From CAYJFG01 sp051881695 (GTDB lineage: Bacteria; Bacillota; Clostridia; Oscillospirales; Acutalibacteraceae), in contig JBJEQJ010000024.1 of the NCBI GenBank assembly GCA_051881695.1, forward strand, positions 47,952 through 111,951: DNA of 64,000 nt. Reading direction: 5' to 3'. Positions within the stretch are counted from its first letter, which is position 1, and the number at the start of each line of letters is the position of its first letter. The position numbers and the translations under genes were made by a program. The notes beneath the pieces were generated by a model. It did no database searches and was not told the origin of the DNA. It saw nothing but the letters and a program-made list of their open reading frames with translations. This document shows, piece after piece, positions 8,487 to 17,895 of this stretch.

Positions 8487-9548
8487 CTATGCCTCCTTTA
8501 TTCTATTCTGAACGGTTTTTCCTACCTCTTGTATTCTTTCATAAACTGATTTGTCAATTCTTCTTTTCCAAAACGGAGCTTTAATTAAGCCTAAAAGCGT
8601 TCCAAATCCATAAGAAATATGAAGAAGCGGAAAGATAAACGGCAAAAGCAAAAAAGATATATATCTTTTTCTGCCTAAAAAAGCAGATACTGTTATTAAA
8701 ACATCAAAAAGTATATATGCAAGGCTAAAAAGCAAAAGCGGCAAGCCGATACCGAACAATGCAAATACGCCAAAGAAAATAAAGGCACATACAAGCAAAA
8801 ACGGTGCAAAGTAAAAACAGGAGAGGCAGCCGGGGCAAACAGCAGAAGTAAGCCCTATCCAATATCCGTTTCCGTATTTTTGCTTTATCATTTTCAAAAG
8901 CGACGAACGCACATTCTGGTAAGAAGTTACGTCGGGAGTAAGACAGATGTTGTAGCCGTTTTGGCGTATGCGGTAATGCATTTCGTTATCTTCTGTTCTG
9001 CCCAGCGACTCGTTAAAGCCGCCTGCCTTTGCAAAAACCTCTCTTCTGTATGCTCCGTGAAAAACAGAATTAACGTACTGCTTTTTCGTCTGTTTTTTTC
9101 TGTAGACAGGGCTTGTTCCGAACAGGCACTCCTCGGCGGCAAGCAGTGTTTTCTGCCATGGAGTATTACTCTGCGTTCTGCTTGGTCTGCCGCCGCCGCA
9201 GACGTATTCTCCGCTTTCTATCGTTTTTACGTTCATACTTACAAAATTATTTGGTATTGAAGCGTGTGCGTCAACTCTTATTATTATATCCTCATTGCTG
9301 TTTTCAATGGCAACATTCCAGCAAGCCGCCTGCATATGCTTTTTACAGGTGCAAATACATATGCTTTTAAAGCTATTATCACTTTTTGCAAAACTCTCTA
9401 TTACATCCACGGTTTTGTCCTGCGACATATTATCAACAAAAACAAGCTCAATTTTTTCGTGCGGATAATCCTGTTTTTTAATATCCTCCAAAAGCTTTGG
9501 AAGCGTGCTTTCCTCGTTATAAGCAATAACGCACAGCGACACAGTCAT
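8487..9548 (-). CDS. Family 2 glycosyltransferase with C-terminal membrane helices
   Basis: GT-A fold glycosyltransferase acting at the cytoplasmic membrane. The start at 9548 (MTVSLCVIAYNEE) follows a GAAAGGGG ribosome site; an upstream TTG is less likely. Visible are VFVDNMSQDKT, the metal-binding segment IIIRVDAHASIP and the acceptor-side motif GRTEDNEMHYRIRQ. Two or three hydrophobic helices fill roughly residues 245-325. Sugar specificity is unknown. Its position beside licD and tarIJ suggests wall or capsule polymer assembly. Confidence 0.88.
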   Translation of the reverse strand: MTVSLCVIAYNEESTLPKLLEDIKKQDYPHEKIELVFVDNMSQDKTVDVIESFAKSDNSFKSICICTCKKHMQAACWNVAIENSNEDIIIRVDAHASIPNNFVSMNVKTIESGEYVCGGGRPSRTQSNTPWQKTLLAAEECLFGTSPVYRKKQTKKQYVNSVFHGAYRREVFAKAGGFNESLGRTEDNEMHYRIRQNGYNICLTPDVTSYQNVRSSLLKMIKQKYGNGYWIGLTSAVCPGCLSCFYFAPFLLVCAFIFFGVFALFGIGLPLLLFSLAYILFDVLITVSAFLGRKRYISFLLLPFIFPLLHISYGFGTLLGLIKAPFWKRRIDKSVYERIQEVGKTVQNRIKEA

Positions 9549-9585
9549 ATTTTTATTAGCCCCTTTCAAGCAAACAGTAAAATGC

Positions 9586-10377
9586 TTATTCAGCCGAAAG
9601 CATATATTTTGCGCTTAAGGCACAGCTCACGCTGAAATACGGTATTACATAAAGCACCGGAAATGCAAGCAGACAGGAAAGCATCCACGGCAGAAATGAA
9701 AGAAGCAATTTATAATAATTTTTACGGTTTTTACACATAACCTGCTTAGAATAGCGTATACATTCTGCGGCTGTTAGATTTTCGTTAAAAGCAAAAATAA
9801 ACGGCGCTAAAAAATACTTTGACGTAAGCACGATAAACGCAAGTATACCTGCCGCAAACAAAATAACATAAACAAAGCAGTAAAGCAAGTACAGGTCATT
9901 TTGCTTATCTGCCATAAATAACGAGCTGAAAAATGCTGACGGCAAAAAGCATAAAATTGTCCAAAGCAGACAGCGTATCAGCAGCTTGCTCCAGAACATC
10001 AGAGAGCTTGCATAGGCTTTTAAGCTTGAAAAAGCATCAAAAATTATAGAAACAGGAGAGCTTATGCCCTGCGCCGTATTTATTGCAAGCCTTGTTGTTC
10101 CTGTTAATACGGGAGCAGCCAGAAAAAGTAAAACAACCGACATAAAGCGTGTGACGAATATTGCAGCAAGCGACAATATACTCTCCTGCGGGTTATTTAT
10201 AATGTACCGGTAATAATCTTCACTGAACTTTGTAAATACACCTATTAACAGTCCGGATATGCTTGATATAAAAAGATATGTGCATATCACAAGTGAAAGC
10301 GCAGCAATGGCTTTTCCCCAACCGGTATCTGCAAGCCTGTTTCTGGCCTGTTCCTTAATAATTCTTTCCGGATTCAT
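9586..10377 (-). CDS. Polytopic membrane protein of unknown function
   Basis: About 263 residues with five or six long hydrophobic segments. I start it at the ATG at 10377 (MNPERIIKEQAR), downstream of GAAAGGAG; an upstream TTG lacks a ribosome site. The N-terminal motif RNRLADTGWGKAI followed by membrane helices, and the later AAECIRYSKQVMCKNRKNYY loop, resemble clostridial DUF975-type integral membrane proteins, but I cannot assign a function. It lies 37 bp before the glycosyltransferase gene and is probably in the same operon. Confidence 0.7.
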   Translation of the reverse strand: MNPERIIKEQARNRLADTGWGKAIAALSLVICTYLFISSISGLLIGVFTKFSEDYYRYIINNPQESILSLAAIFVTRFMSVVLLFLAAPVLTGTTRLAINTAQGISSPVSIIFDAFSSLKAYASSLMFWSKLLIRCLLWTILCFLPSAFFSSLFMADKQNDLYLLYCFVYVILFAAGILAFIVLTSKYFLAPFIFAFNENLTAAECIRYSKQVMCKNRKNYYKLLLSFLPWMLSCLLAFPVLYVIPYFSVSCALSAKYMLSAE

Positions 10378-10484
10378 TTTTATATTCGTATGCTCCTTTC
10401 GCCTTTGCAACGCTCTGAAAGCAAAGTACTTATATTATTAACCGTAATCTCCGGCAGCAAAATCCTCTTCGGAAATTTCAAGCC

Positions 10485-11843
10485 TTACACATTCATAAGC
10501 CTATACATAGCCTCCAGGCATATCTGCCCATGTTTAAAATAATTTTCAATGCTTATGGATTCGTTAGCATTGTGTATATTTGCCGTATCTCCCTCAAACA
10601 CCGGACCGAACGCAACGCCCCTGCCCTGCATTGAACGTGCGTATGTGCCGCCGCCTGTGGAATATATTTTTGCTTCTTCACCCGTTATTTCACGGTAAGA
10701 GTCCTTAAGCACAGATATAAGCTCGCTGTCATCAGAAACATTAAGAGGCTTTAGATGACTTAAAATTTTTACGTTAAGTCCCTCGTACTGTGCGGCGGAG
10801 CGAACTCTTCCAAGAATTTGAGAGCCGTCCATAGTTACCGGATAGCGTATATCTATTGCTGCTCTTGCGTAGTTTTCTTTAATATTTACCGAGCCGACAT
10901 TGAGAGTGAGTGCGCCTGACTGTGAATCTCTCATTTTCAGACCCATTGAATTGCCGTTAAGCTCTGTTGAAATTTTCGAGTGAAGAAAGGCTATGATACT
11001 GCCAAGAACAGAATGAGAAAAGTTAGCCGCAAGCAAATCTATTAAATGGGTAGCTGCGTTAAAGCCCTTTTGCGGCTCGCAGGCGTGCGCCGCCGTACCC
11101 TTTGATATTACCATAAGTCCGTCTATGGTATATTTAAATTCAAAATTTCCTTCCTTTGCGTCTGCAAGCCTTGAAAGCTGATGGTCCTCCGCTTCTGTAC
11201 AGTCAAGAAGAGCATACGCTGTATCCGGCACGGAATTTACGGCAGTGCCCGACTTAAATTCGGTAAGCGTTGTACCGTTGTGGGTATCTGCAATAATTTC
11301 AAGCTGTAAAATTCCCTTTTCGCTCCGGCATACGCCGTATTCACTGTCCGGAGTAAAGCCCATAAACGGAAGCGGTTCGTTTGCAAAGTAGGTTTTCATA
11401 TCCTCCATGCCAACCTCTTCGCTTGTTCCGAAAATTACTCTCAGAGCATTTTTACCGGTTATGCCGTTGTCCTTTAACGCCTTCAGGCAATACAGCGCCA
11501 TTATTGCAGAACCCTTGTCATCAACAACGCCCCTGCCGTACAGTCTTGAATCCTTCTGCGTTAATTTAAACGGCTCTGTTTCCCAGCCGTTTCCTGCCGG
11601 AACAACGTCAAGGTGTGTTAGTACGCCGCAGTATTTGTCTCCGTTTCCATACTGTGCGTGACCTGCCATATCAAGAATATTTTTAGTTTCAAGTCCCATT
11701 TCCCCGGCTCTTTTAAGAACATACTCCAAAGCCTGCTGTGGCTTTAAAGCACTCTGTGAGGATACAGAGTCAATCTCAATTACAGCTGCCAAATCCTTTA
11801 ATATATCTTCCCTGTACTCAAGTATTTTTTCTCCGAATGACAT
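10485..11843 (-). CDS. PepV-like dipeptidase (M20 metallopeptidase)
   Basis: Cytoplasmic zinc-dependent dipeptidase of 452 residues. The M20 metal ligands are visible in LTHLDVVPAGNGW (His, Asp), YGRGVVDDKGS (bridging Asp) and FGTSEEVGMED (Glu-Glu general base). The C-terminal STGGGTYARSM and the final His in TANIHNANE complete the site. Length and motif order fit PepV/Sapep. Translation starts at an ATG preceded by GAGGTAA. It breaks down dipeptides taken up as nutrients or released in wall turnover. Confidence 0.92.
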   Translation of the reverse strand: MSFGEKILEYREDILKDLAAVIEIDSVSSQSALKPQQALEYVLKRAGEMGLETKNILDMAGHAQYGNGDKYCGVLTHLDVVPAGNGWETEPFKLTQKDSRLYGRGVVDDKGSAIMALYCLKALKDNGITGKNALRVIFGTSEEVGMEDMKTYFANEPLPFMGFTPDSEYGVCRSEKGILQLEIIADTHNGTTLTEFKSGTAVNSVPDTAYALLDCTEAEDHQLSRLADAKEGNFEFKYTIDGLMVISKGTAAHACEPQKGFNAATHLIDLLAANFSHSVLGSIIAFLHSKISTELNGNSMGLKMRDSQSGALTLNVGSVNIKENYARAAIDIRYPVTMDGSQILGRVRSAAQYEGLNVKILSHLKPLNVSDDSELISVLKDSYREITGEEAKIYSTGGGTYARSMQGRGVAFGPVFEGDTANIHNANESISIENYFKHGQICLEAMYRLMNV

Positions 11844-11883
11844 ACAATTACCTCATTTCATTTTTGCAATTTTATCCGCAAGC

Positions 11884-14409
11884 TTATTCATCAGTATATT
11901 TGCTGATGTCAATGTCGGTGTTTTCTTCACCGGCTGTATATATTCTTTCCCTTATATTTGTATCTGTCTTTTTCGTTGACGGCATTTTTTCTGCCTTGAA
12001 TCTTTTTACAACAATATATTTATTCACCTTTTTGGCTTTAACTCGCTTGCCCCCAAAGAAAAGGAGATACAGAGCAAAAACTATAAAGCTTATTCCTGTT
12101 ATTATCAATCCCGTTTTAAGACCCGGCGTTTCGTAATTAAAGCGAATGTTATTAATCTGTCCGCCCTTAACTCTTACCGCCATAAACCCTATATTCACCT
12201 TTTCAATCTCAACATTCTGTCCGTTTACCTGTGCACTCCAGCCCTCTTCATACGGAACGCTTAGGAAAACAAGATTATCATTTTTGCCTTGCATATCTAT
12301 TTTTGCAGAGAAGCCGTTGTTGTCATATGCAAAGTCAGTACAGCTTACCTCTTTTCTTTCTTCGCAGTCATTATAATAATCTGCAATTGCGTAAGAATAG
12401 TCCGAGGTGTCTGCCGCACCGTTTGTAATATCGGCATATTTTATTATCTGCTCGTTTGAAAGAACCATAGCCTTCAGCAAAAGCAGATGCCTGCGGGACT
12501 CACTGCAATCATAATATGCTTCCTCAGATATAAACTTGTCATAGGTAAAGCCCATCGGGATATAATATTCATTTTCGTATACGTCGTAATTATTTATCTC
12601 CGTAAGCTTTTTCCAGCCTGGCATTTTGGTATTGTCGTTTTCAGTCACAAAATTATCGCCGTCACACTTATAGTCCAGCAGATATTTTGTAGAAGTAAAG
12701 GAGCGCAAGCCGTATACAGAGGTTTCCGGCCGTGAGGCAACGTCACGGGTTACACCGATAGTAGGATAAAACTCCATTATACTGCCCGGCACAACACTGT
12801 TAAATGCCTGAATTGTCGGTATCTGCCAGAACATAGGAAGATTATCAAGCGATTTATAAACATCTGTTCTTACAGAGTCCTTGTCCGGCAGGTCAAAATT
12901 ATCTCCTTTATTAATAACGTAAGGTATTAAAAAGCCGTGCGCACTGTCGCCCTGAGATTTACCAAGCGCCAAAAGATAAACAGAATAGAACACTGTAATT
13001 ACTCCGACGGCAACATAGGTGTATTTTATAAACTTCTTTTTGTCACGCTTGTAAAGAGCCAATAATAAAGCAAGCACACCGAGCGACACAAGCGCTATTG
13101 CGCCGTAAGCCCAGAAGCGTTCGGGATAATCCATAAGACCGTAGGTTGTAGTTTCAATATTTGTTTCACTGTCTGTTTCTGTAGCAGGCATAAAGCCTAT
13201 TGCTACAAGCATAGCAAGCGTTATGCTTCCCGTCCAGGTTATTGCGCGTCTCCAGTCTGTTTTTACGCTTTCTATCGATTTTAATGTTGCTAGCACCATA
13301 ATAAGCACTAGCATATAGTACCATCTTGCGTAAAATGACGCATTCAAAAGCTGGAACATACTGTTTAATATAGGCACAAACGCCATAACAAGCAGAATGA
13401 CAATCATACGCTTTATCCAGCTTGTATGCTTTTTTGTCTGTAAATATGCAATAACGCCTGTCATAGAAAACAGCGGTATATATGCCGCCACAGACGCCCA
13501 CTTTGCGTTTGAGTCGGGAGTAAAGTTTGGACGTGCAGGAATATCCGGCGGGAAGAAAAGGCTTTGAAGAATATGCACATATTTTTGGTTTGACGGATAA
13601 AGCAACGCACTCCAGCCGCCGGGAGCATTATCCACACGGGGGTTTTGCATAACTACAAGTACAGACGGCAAAAGTATAAACGCTGTTGCCGCAAAGCCAA
13701 GCAGAATTTCAAACGCCATTCTTATAAAGTCCTTTAAGCTTATTTTCCCGAAAGAGCCGGTAAAATATCTTAAAAACCAATATATAATTACAAAGACAAC
13801 CTGCCCGGTGAAGAAATAATAATTAAACACACAAGCGGCAAACACCGTCAGCGTCAGTATACCTCTGCGCCTTGTCGCCATATATTCATCTACACTTGCC
13901 AGAAGAAGGGGGAAAATTATGATAGCCTCGTGAAAATGATTAAAAAACACATTGTAAATTGCAAAGCCCGAAAAAGCATACAGCAAGCCGCCGATAACCG
14001 CTAAATTTTTATTTTGAACATAGCGGCGCAAAAAGATATATGCAGAAAGTGCGGCACAGCCTGATTTCAGGATTAAAAGCGGCGCCATAAGATACGGCAC
14101 TGCCTCGCTAGGAAACGGTATAGTCAGCCAGAAAAACGGACTGCCAAATAGATAAAACGAATACGAGCCGATAATATTCGCACCCAAATCAGTTGTGTGA
14201 CTCCAGCCGAAATTTCCGCTTCGTATTGTATCGTGTATCATCTGATAAAACGGAATCTGCTGTACGTTAAAGTCACCGTAATACAGGAATAAACCGTTAT
14301 CAAGTATTAAAAACGGCAGAAATATAAGCGTTGCCAAAAGGAGACCGCCCAAAAAGGCTTTATGCCAATATCTTTTGTTTTTATTAATATCTGCTCTTGC
14401 AAGCTTCAT
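11884..14409 (-). CDS. YfhO-family membrane protein (GT-C-like)
   Basis: Large polytopic membrane protein, 841 residues, of the YfhO family, implicated in glycosylation of lipoteichoic acid or other envelope polymers in Firmicutes. The ATG at 14409 is used; the upstream TTG lies on top of the ribosome site. The N-terminal half has about a dozen helices with the early loop FLYYGDFNVQQIPFYQMIH carrying acidic residues typical of GT-C enzymes. A periplasmic domain containing FLSVPYEEGWSAQVNG precedes one last helix. The cytoplasmic tail is Lys/Arg-rich. It may act with the nearby wall-polymer genes. Confidence 0.85.
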   Translation of the reverse strand: MKLARADINKNKRYWHKAFLGGLLLATLIFLPFLILDNGLFLYYGDFNVQQIPFYQMIHDTIRSGNFGWSHTTDLGANIIGSYSFYLFGSPFFWLTIPFPSEAVPYLMAPLLILKSGCAALSAYIFLRRYVQNKNLAVIGGLLYAFSGFAIYNVFFNHFHEAIIIFPLLLASVDEYMATRRRGILTLTVFAACVFNYYFFTGQVVFVIIYWFLRYFTGSFGKISLKDFIRMAFEILLGFAATAFILLPSVLVVMQNPRVDNAPGGWSALLYPSNQKYVHILQSLFFPPDIPARPNFTPDSNAKWASVAAYIPLFSMTGVIAYLQTKKHTSWIKRMIVILLVMAFVPILNSMFQLLNASFYARWYYMLVLIMVLATLKSIESVKTDWRRAITWTGSITLAMLVAIGFMPATETDSETNIETTTYGLMDYPERFWAYGAIALVSLGVLALLLALYKRDKKKFIKYTYVAVGVITVFYSVYLLALGKSQGDSAHGFLIPYVINKGDNFDLPDKDSVRTDVYKSLDNLPMFWQIPTIQAFNSVVPGSIMEFYPTIGVTRDVASRPETSVYGLRSFTSTKYLLDYKCDGDNFVTENDNTKMPGWKKLTEINNYDVYENEYYIPMGFTYDKFISEEAYYDCSESRRHLLLLKAMVLSNEQIIKYADITNGAADTSDYSYAIADYYNDCEERKEVSCTDFAYDNNGFSAKIDMQGKNDNLVFLSVPYEEGWSAQVNGQNVEIEKVNIGFMAVRVKGGQINNIRFNYETPGLKTGLIITGISFIVFALYLLFFGGKRVKAKKVNKYIVVKRFKAEKMPSTKKTDTNIRERIYTAGEENTDIDISKYTDE

Positions 14410-14550
14410 TTTTGTAACTGCCAACACCTTTCAAAATCTATTTGACTGAAGCACTAAATATGCAAATTTACACACAACTGTCTCAGTATAGCCTATAGTA
14501 TAACATATATTACGTAAAAATGCACTAAATATATGTAATTTTTTAAGTAA

Positions 14551-14580
14551 AAAGACCGTCCGGAACACCGAACGGCCTTT
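14551..14580 (-). terminator. Intrinsic terminator after gapA
   Basis: On the minus strand, AAAGGCCGTTCG and CGGACGGTCTTT form a 12-bp stem with G-U pairs, followed by TTTT. It lies 45 bp after the gapA stop. Confidence 0.75.
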
Positions 14581-14624
14581 TAATGCTTTGACTAATAATA
14601 AGCTATGCTATAAAAATATTTATA

Positions 14625-15653
14625 TTATAACTCTGCGAAATATTTGATTGTTCTAACCATCTGGCTTGTGTAGCTGTTCTCGTTGTCATACCAGGAAACA
14701 ACCTGAACCTCATAAAGGTCATCAGCAATCTTTGCAACCATTGTCTGGGTAGCGTCGAAGAGTGAACCGTACTTCATACCGATTACGTCAGAAGAAACGA
14801 TAGGCTCGTCGTTATAGCCGAAGGACTCGGAAGCAGCAGCCTTCATAGCAGCGTTAATGCCCTCAACTGTAACGTCACTGCCCTTTACAACAGCTGTGAG
14901 GATTGTTGTTGAGCCTGTCGGAACAGGTACACGCTGTGCAGAGCCGATGAGCTTGCCGTTAAGCTCAGGAATAACAAGGCCGATAGCCTTAGCAGCGCCT
15001 GTTGAGTTAGGAACAATGTTAGCAGCGCCTGCTCTTGCTCTTCTTAAGTCGCCCTTTCTGTGCGGACCGTCAAGAATCATCTGGTCGCCTGTGTAAGCGT
15101 GGATTGTTGACATAATACCGCTTTGAATTTCTGCATATTTATTGAGTGTGTCAGCCATAGGAGCGAGGCAGTTTGTTGTGCAGGAAGCAGCAGAGATGAT
15201 AGTATCATCAGCTGTAAGTGTGCCCTCGTTTACGCTGTAAACAATTGTCTTAAGGTCGTTGCCTGCCGGAGCAGAGATAACAACCTTCTTAGCGCCTGCG
15301 TCAATGTGAGCCTGACTCTTAGCCTTTGAGCAATAGAAGCCTGTGCACTCTAAAACTACGTCAACGCCGATTTCGCCCCAAGGAAGCTCAGCAGCGTTAG
15401 GCTTAGCGTAAATTGTAATTTCTTTACCGTCAACAATAATTGAACCTTCGCCGGCCTCTACTGTGTGAAGACCCTCGCCGATTCTGCCGCAGTAACCGCC
15501 CTGCGCTGTATCATACTTTAAAAGGTTAGCAAGCATCTTAGGATCTGTAAGATCGTTGATAGCTACAACCTCATAACCCTCAGCACCAAACATTTGTCTG
15601 AATGCCAAACGGCCGATACGACCAAAACCATTAATTGCAACTTTTACTGACAT
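14625..15653 (-). CDS. gapA: Glyceraldehyde-3-phosphate dehydrogenase
   Basis: Glycolytic enzyme oxidising glyceraldehyde 3-phosphate to 1,3-bisphosphoglycerate with NAD. The 342-residue protein begins with VAINGFGRIGRLAFR, has the catalytic Cys in SAASCTTNCLAP, and ends with WYDNENSYTSQMVRT. AINDLTDP after the second strand carries the Asp that favours NAD. Codon use is strongly biased and the ribosome site is AGGAGGTAAATTACA-ATG, consistent with high expression. It stands alone, divergent from rny. Confidence 0.97.
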   Translation of the reverse strand: MSVKVAINGFGRIGRLAFRQMFGAEGYEVVAINDLTDPKMLANLLKYDTAQGGYCGRIGEGLHTVEAGEGSIIVDGKEITIYAKPNAAELPWGEIGVDVVLECTGFYCSKAKSQAHIDAGAKKVVISAPAGNDLKTIVYSVNEGTLTADDTIISAASCTTNCLAPMADTLNKYAEIQSGIMSTIHAYTGDQMILDGPHRKGDLRRARAGAANIVPNSTGAAKAIGLVIPELNGKLIGSAQRVPVPTGSTTILTAVVKGSDVTVEGINAAMKAAASESFGYNDEPIVSSDVIGMKYGSLFDATQTMVAKIADDLYEVQVVSWYDNENSYTSQMVRTIKYFAEL

Positions 15654-15882
15654 TGTAATTTACCTCCTGAATTTTTAACTAATTTTAACTATATCAGATA
15701 GCAACTATAATAATAAAGCATTTTTGCGAATAATACAAGCCTTTGACAAAGAATTAACAAAAATTTTTTATATTTTTTCCGCCGATTTTTCTTTTGGCGC
15801 AAAATTCAAAGTATTTACGGCAAAAGTGCTTTTTATCAGTTTTTCCGATTTGTTGTAAATTAACATATATATTAAATTTTTC

Positions 15883-15911
15883 TTGACTTTTTTTTGAACA
15901 AAGTATAAAAT
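15883..15911 (+). promoter_or_regulatory. Sigma-A-type promoter upstream of rny leader
   Basis: TTGACT at 15883-15888 and TAAAAT at 15906-15911 are 17 nt apart. Transcription would start near 15918, giving an untranslated leader of about 320 nt before rny. Confidence 0.6.
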
Positions 15912-15970
15912 GAAAATGGTATGTTGCAAAAGCATCTTAATTTTTTATTCTTTGCTCTTGCTTAACATAT

Positions 15971-15997
15971 GCAAGCTGTGCTGTAAGCTTGCTTTTA
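15971..15997 (+). terminator. Short terminator-like hairpin in the rny leader
   Basis: GCAAGC (15971-15976) pairs with GCTTGC (15987-15992), followed by TTTTATTT. If functional it would stop transcription about 80 nt after the predicted start, acting as an attenuator or ending a small RNA. Confidence 0.4.
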
Positions 15998-16000
15998 TTT

Positions 16001-16177
16001 AATCAGACTCACTTTTGGGAGTCGTTATTATATAGATAAACCGCTAATATTTACTGGATTTTATTTGAAATACATTTAAAATTTACATTGCCGGCGTTTT
16101 GCCGGTTATCGATAGATTAGTTGAGTTTATTTTTGACAATTTAATATTTTCCTTAATAACGACTCTTTGAGTTGATT
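16001..16177 (+). ncRNA. Structured element in the rny leader
   Basis: The 5' arm at 16001-16030 and the 3' arm at 16154-16177 are complementary over about 24 bp: GAGTCGTTATTA pairs perfectly with TAATAACGACTC, and outside it AATCA-GACTC pairs with GAGTTGATT. The enclosed ~120 nt contains at least one strong hairpin (CCGGC with GCCGG, 16091-16105). It could be a cis-regulatory leader for rny, a processed small RNA, or a small MITE with long inverted repeats. I do not recognise a known riboswitch consensus. Confidence 0.45.
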
Positions 16178-16240
16178 AGAAGTTATAATAATGCTTTAAA
16201 GAACTAAAAAAATCAAATCAAGGAGGTGTCAATTCATAAT

Positions 16241-17794
16241 ATGGAATTATGGTTGGCTATAGTGCTTATTATCATCGCCGCCGCTATTGGTGCGGCTGTT
16301 GCGTTTTTTGCCGGAATTAGCTACAGGAAAAAAATAGCAGAAGCAGAGCTTGGCTCTGCAGAAGCAGAGGCTAAAAAAATTGTAAGCGACGCACTTAAAA
16401 CTGCCGAAGCAAAAAAGAAGGAAACCATCTTAGAGGGTAAGGACGAGCTGCACCGTTTGAGAAACGAATCCGAAAAGGAATTGGCTGAAAGAAGAAGAGA
16501 GGTTCAGCGCCAGGAGCGCAGAATTCAATCTAAGGAAGAAACTCTTGACAAAAAGCTTGAAAACCTTGAAAACAAGGAAGAAAAGGTTGCAAAGAAGCTT
16601 AAAGAAGCCGAGAGCAAATTTGAAGAGGCAGAAATGCTTAAGAAAAGCCAGTTTGAGGTTTTGGAAAAGATTTCCGGATACACAAAGGAACAGGCAAAGG
16701 CTCATATTTTACAGCAGCTAGAAAACGAGCTGACACACGAAAAATCCGTTAAGATTCTTGAATATGAGCAGATGCTTAAAGATGAGGCGGACGCAAAGGC
16801 AAGAAAGATAATTTCTCTTGCAATTCAAAGGTGTGCCGCAGACCAGGTTGCCGAGGCTACAGTTTCTGTTGTGCCGCTGCCTAACGATGAAATGAAAGGC
16901 AGGATTATCGGCAGAGAGGGCAGAAACATAAGAGCGATTGAAACCCTTACAGGCGTTGACCTGATAATTGACGATACACCGGAGGCGATTACGCTTTCGT
17001 GCTTTGAGCCTGTAAGAAGAGAGATTGCCAGAGTATCGCTTGAAAAGCTTATTTCCGACGGAAGAATACATCCTGCAAGAATTGAGGAAACCGTTGAAAA
17101 GGCACGCAGAGAGGTTGAAGCCACAATTAAGCACGAGGGCGAAAGAGCAGTTATCGAGGCCGGAATAAACGGTATTCACCCTGAGCTTATTAAGCTTTTA
17201 GGACGTTTGCGCTACCGTACAAGCTACGGACAAAACGTACTTAACCATTCGCTTGAGGTAAGCTACCTTGCGGGTATGATAGCAAGCGAGCTTGGACTTA
17301 ACCCGACGGTTGCAAAAAGAGCCGGTCTTCTGCATGACATAGGCAAGGCGTTAGACCACGAAATTGAAGGCTCTCACATTGAAATAGGCGTTGACGTTGC
17401 TAAAAAGTACAAAGAAAGTGAAGCAGTAATACATGCTATTCACGCACACCACGGAGATATTGAGGCTAAAACGGTTGTTGCCTGTATTGTGCAGGCGGCA
17501 GACGCAATTTCAGCCGCAAGACCCGGTGCAAGACGTGAAAATCTTGAAAACTATATTAAAAGACTGCAAAAGCTTGAAGAGGTTGCTTCCTCGTTTGAGG
17601 GCGTTGAAACAAGCTTTGCAATTCAGGCAGGCAGAGAAATACGCATAATGGTAAAGCCTGAGGTTATAAACGACGAGCGTATGATTCCGCTTGCAAGAGA
17701 AATCTGCAAAAAGATTGAAGAAGAGCTTGAATATCCCGGACAGATTAAGGTTAATATCTTAAGGGAAAGCAGAGCAATTGAATACGCAAAATAA
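16241..17794 (+). CDS. rny: Ribonuclease Y
   Basis: Membrane-anchored endoribonuclease that starts bulk mRNA decay in Firmicutes. The start at 16241 follows AGGAGG; an in-frame GTG at 16226 lies inside that ribosome site and is rejected. The 517-residue protein has an N-terminal transmembrane helix (about 3-26), a long charged coiled coil (about 27-185), a KH domain with GRIIGREGRNIRAIE, and the HD domain with LLHDIGKALDHE and HAHHGDIE metal ligands. Length and order are those of RNase Y. A terminator follows 24 bp after the stop. Confidence 0.97.
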   Translation: MELWLAIVLIIIAAAIGAAVAFFAGISYRKKIAEAELGSAEAEAKKIVSDALKTAEAKKKETILEGKDELHRLRNESEKELAERRREVQRQERRIQSKEETLDKKLENLENKEEKVAKKLKEAESKFEEAEMLKKSQFEVLEKISGYTKEQAKAHILQQLENELTHEKSVKILEYEQMLKDEADAKARKIISLAIQRCAADQVAEATVSVVPLPNDEMKGRIIGREGRNIRAIETLTGVDLIIDDTPEAITLSCFEPVRREIARVSLEKLISDGRIHPARIEETVEKARREVEATIKHEGERAVIEAGINGIHPELIKLLGRLRYRTSYGQNVLNHSLEVSYLAGMIASELGLNPTVAKRAGLLHDIGKALDHEIEGSHIEIGVDVAKKYKESEAVIHAIHAHHGDIEAKTVVACIVQAADAISAARPGARRENLENYIKRLQKLEEVASSFEGVETSFAIQAGREIRIMVKPEVINDERMIPLAREICKKIEEELEYPGQIKVNILRESRAIEYAK

Positions 17795-17818
17795 TTAATT
17801 TACATTTAAACACAAGCA

Positions 17819-17853
17819 AAACGGAGTTGCCCTAAAAGCAAGGCAGCTCCGTT
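17819..17853 (+). terminator. Intrinsic terminator after rny
   Basis: AACGGAG-TTGCC pairs with GGCAG-CTCCGTT, followed by a run of seven T residues. Confidence 0.88.
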
Positions 17854-17895
17854 TTTTTATTTTTCTCTTAGTATACTCAACAGTTTTCCGTCGCC

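Noticed and set aside
16430..17179. Several minus-strand frames opposite rny
   Set aside because: They are shadows of the rny coiled coil and KH/HD codons.
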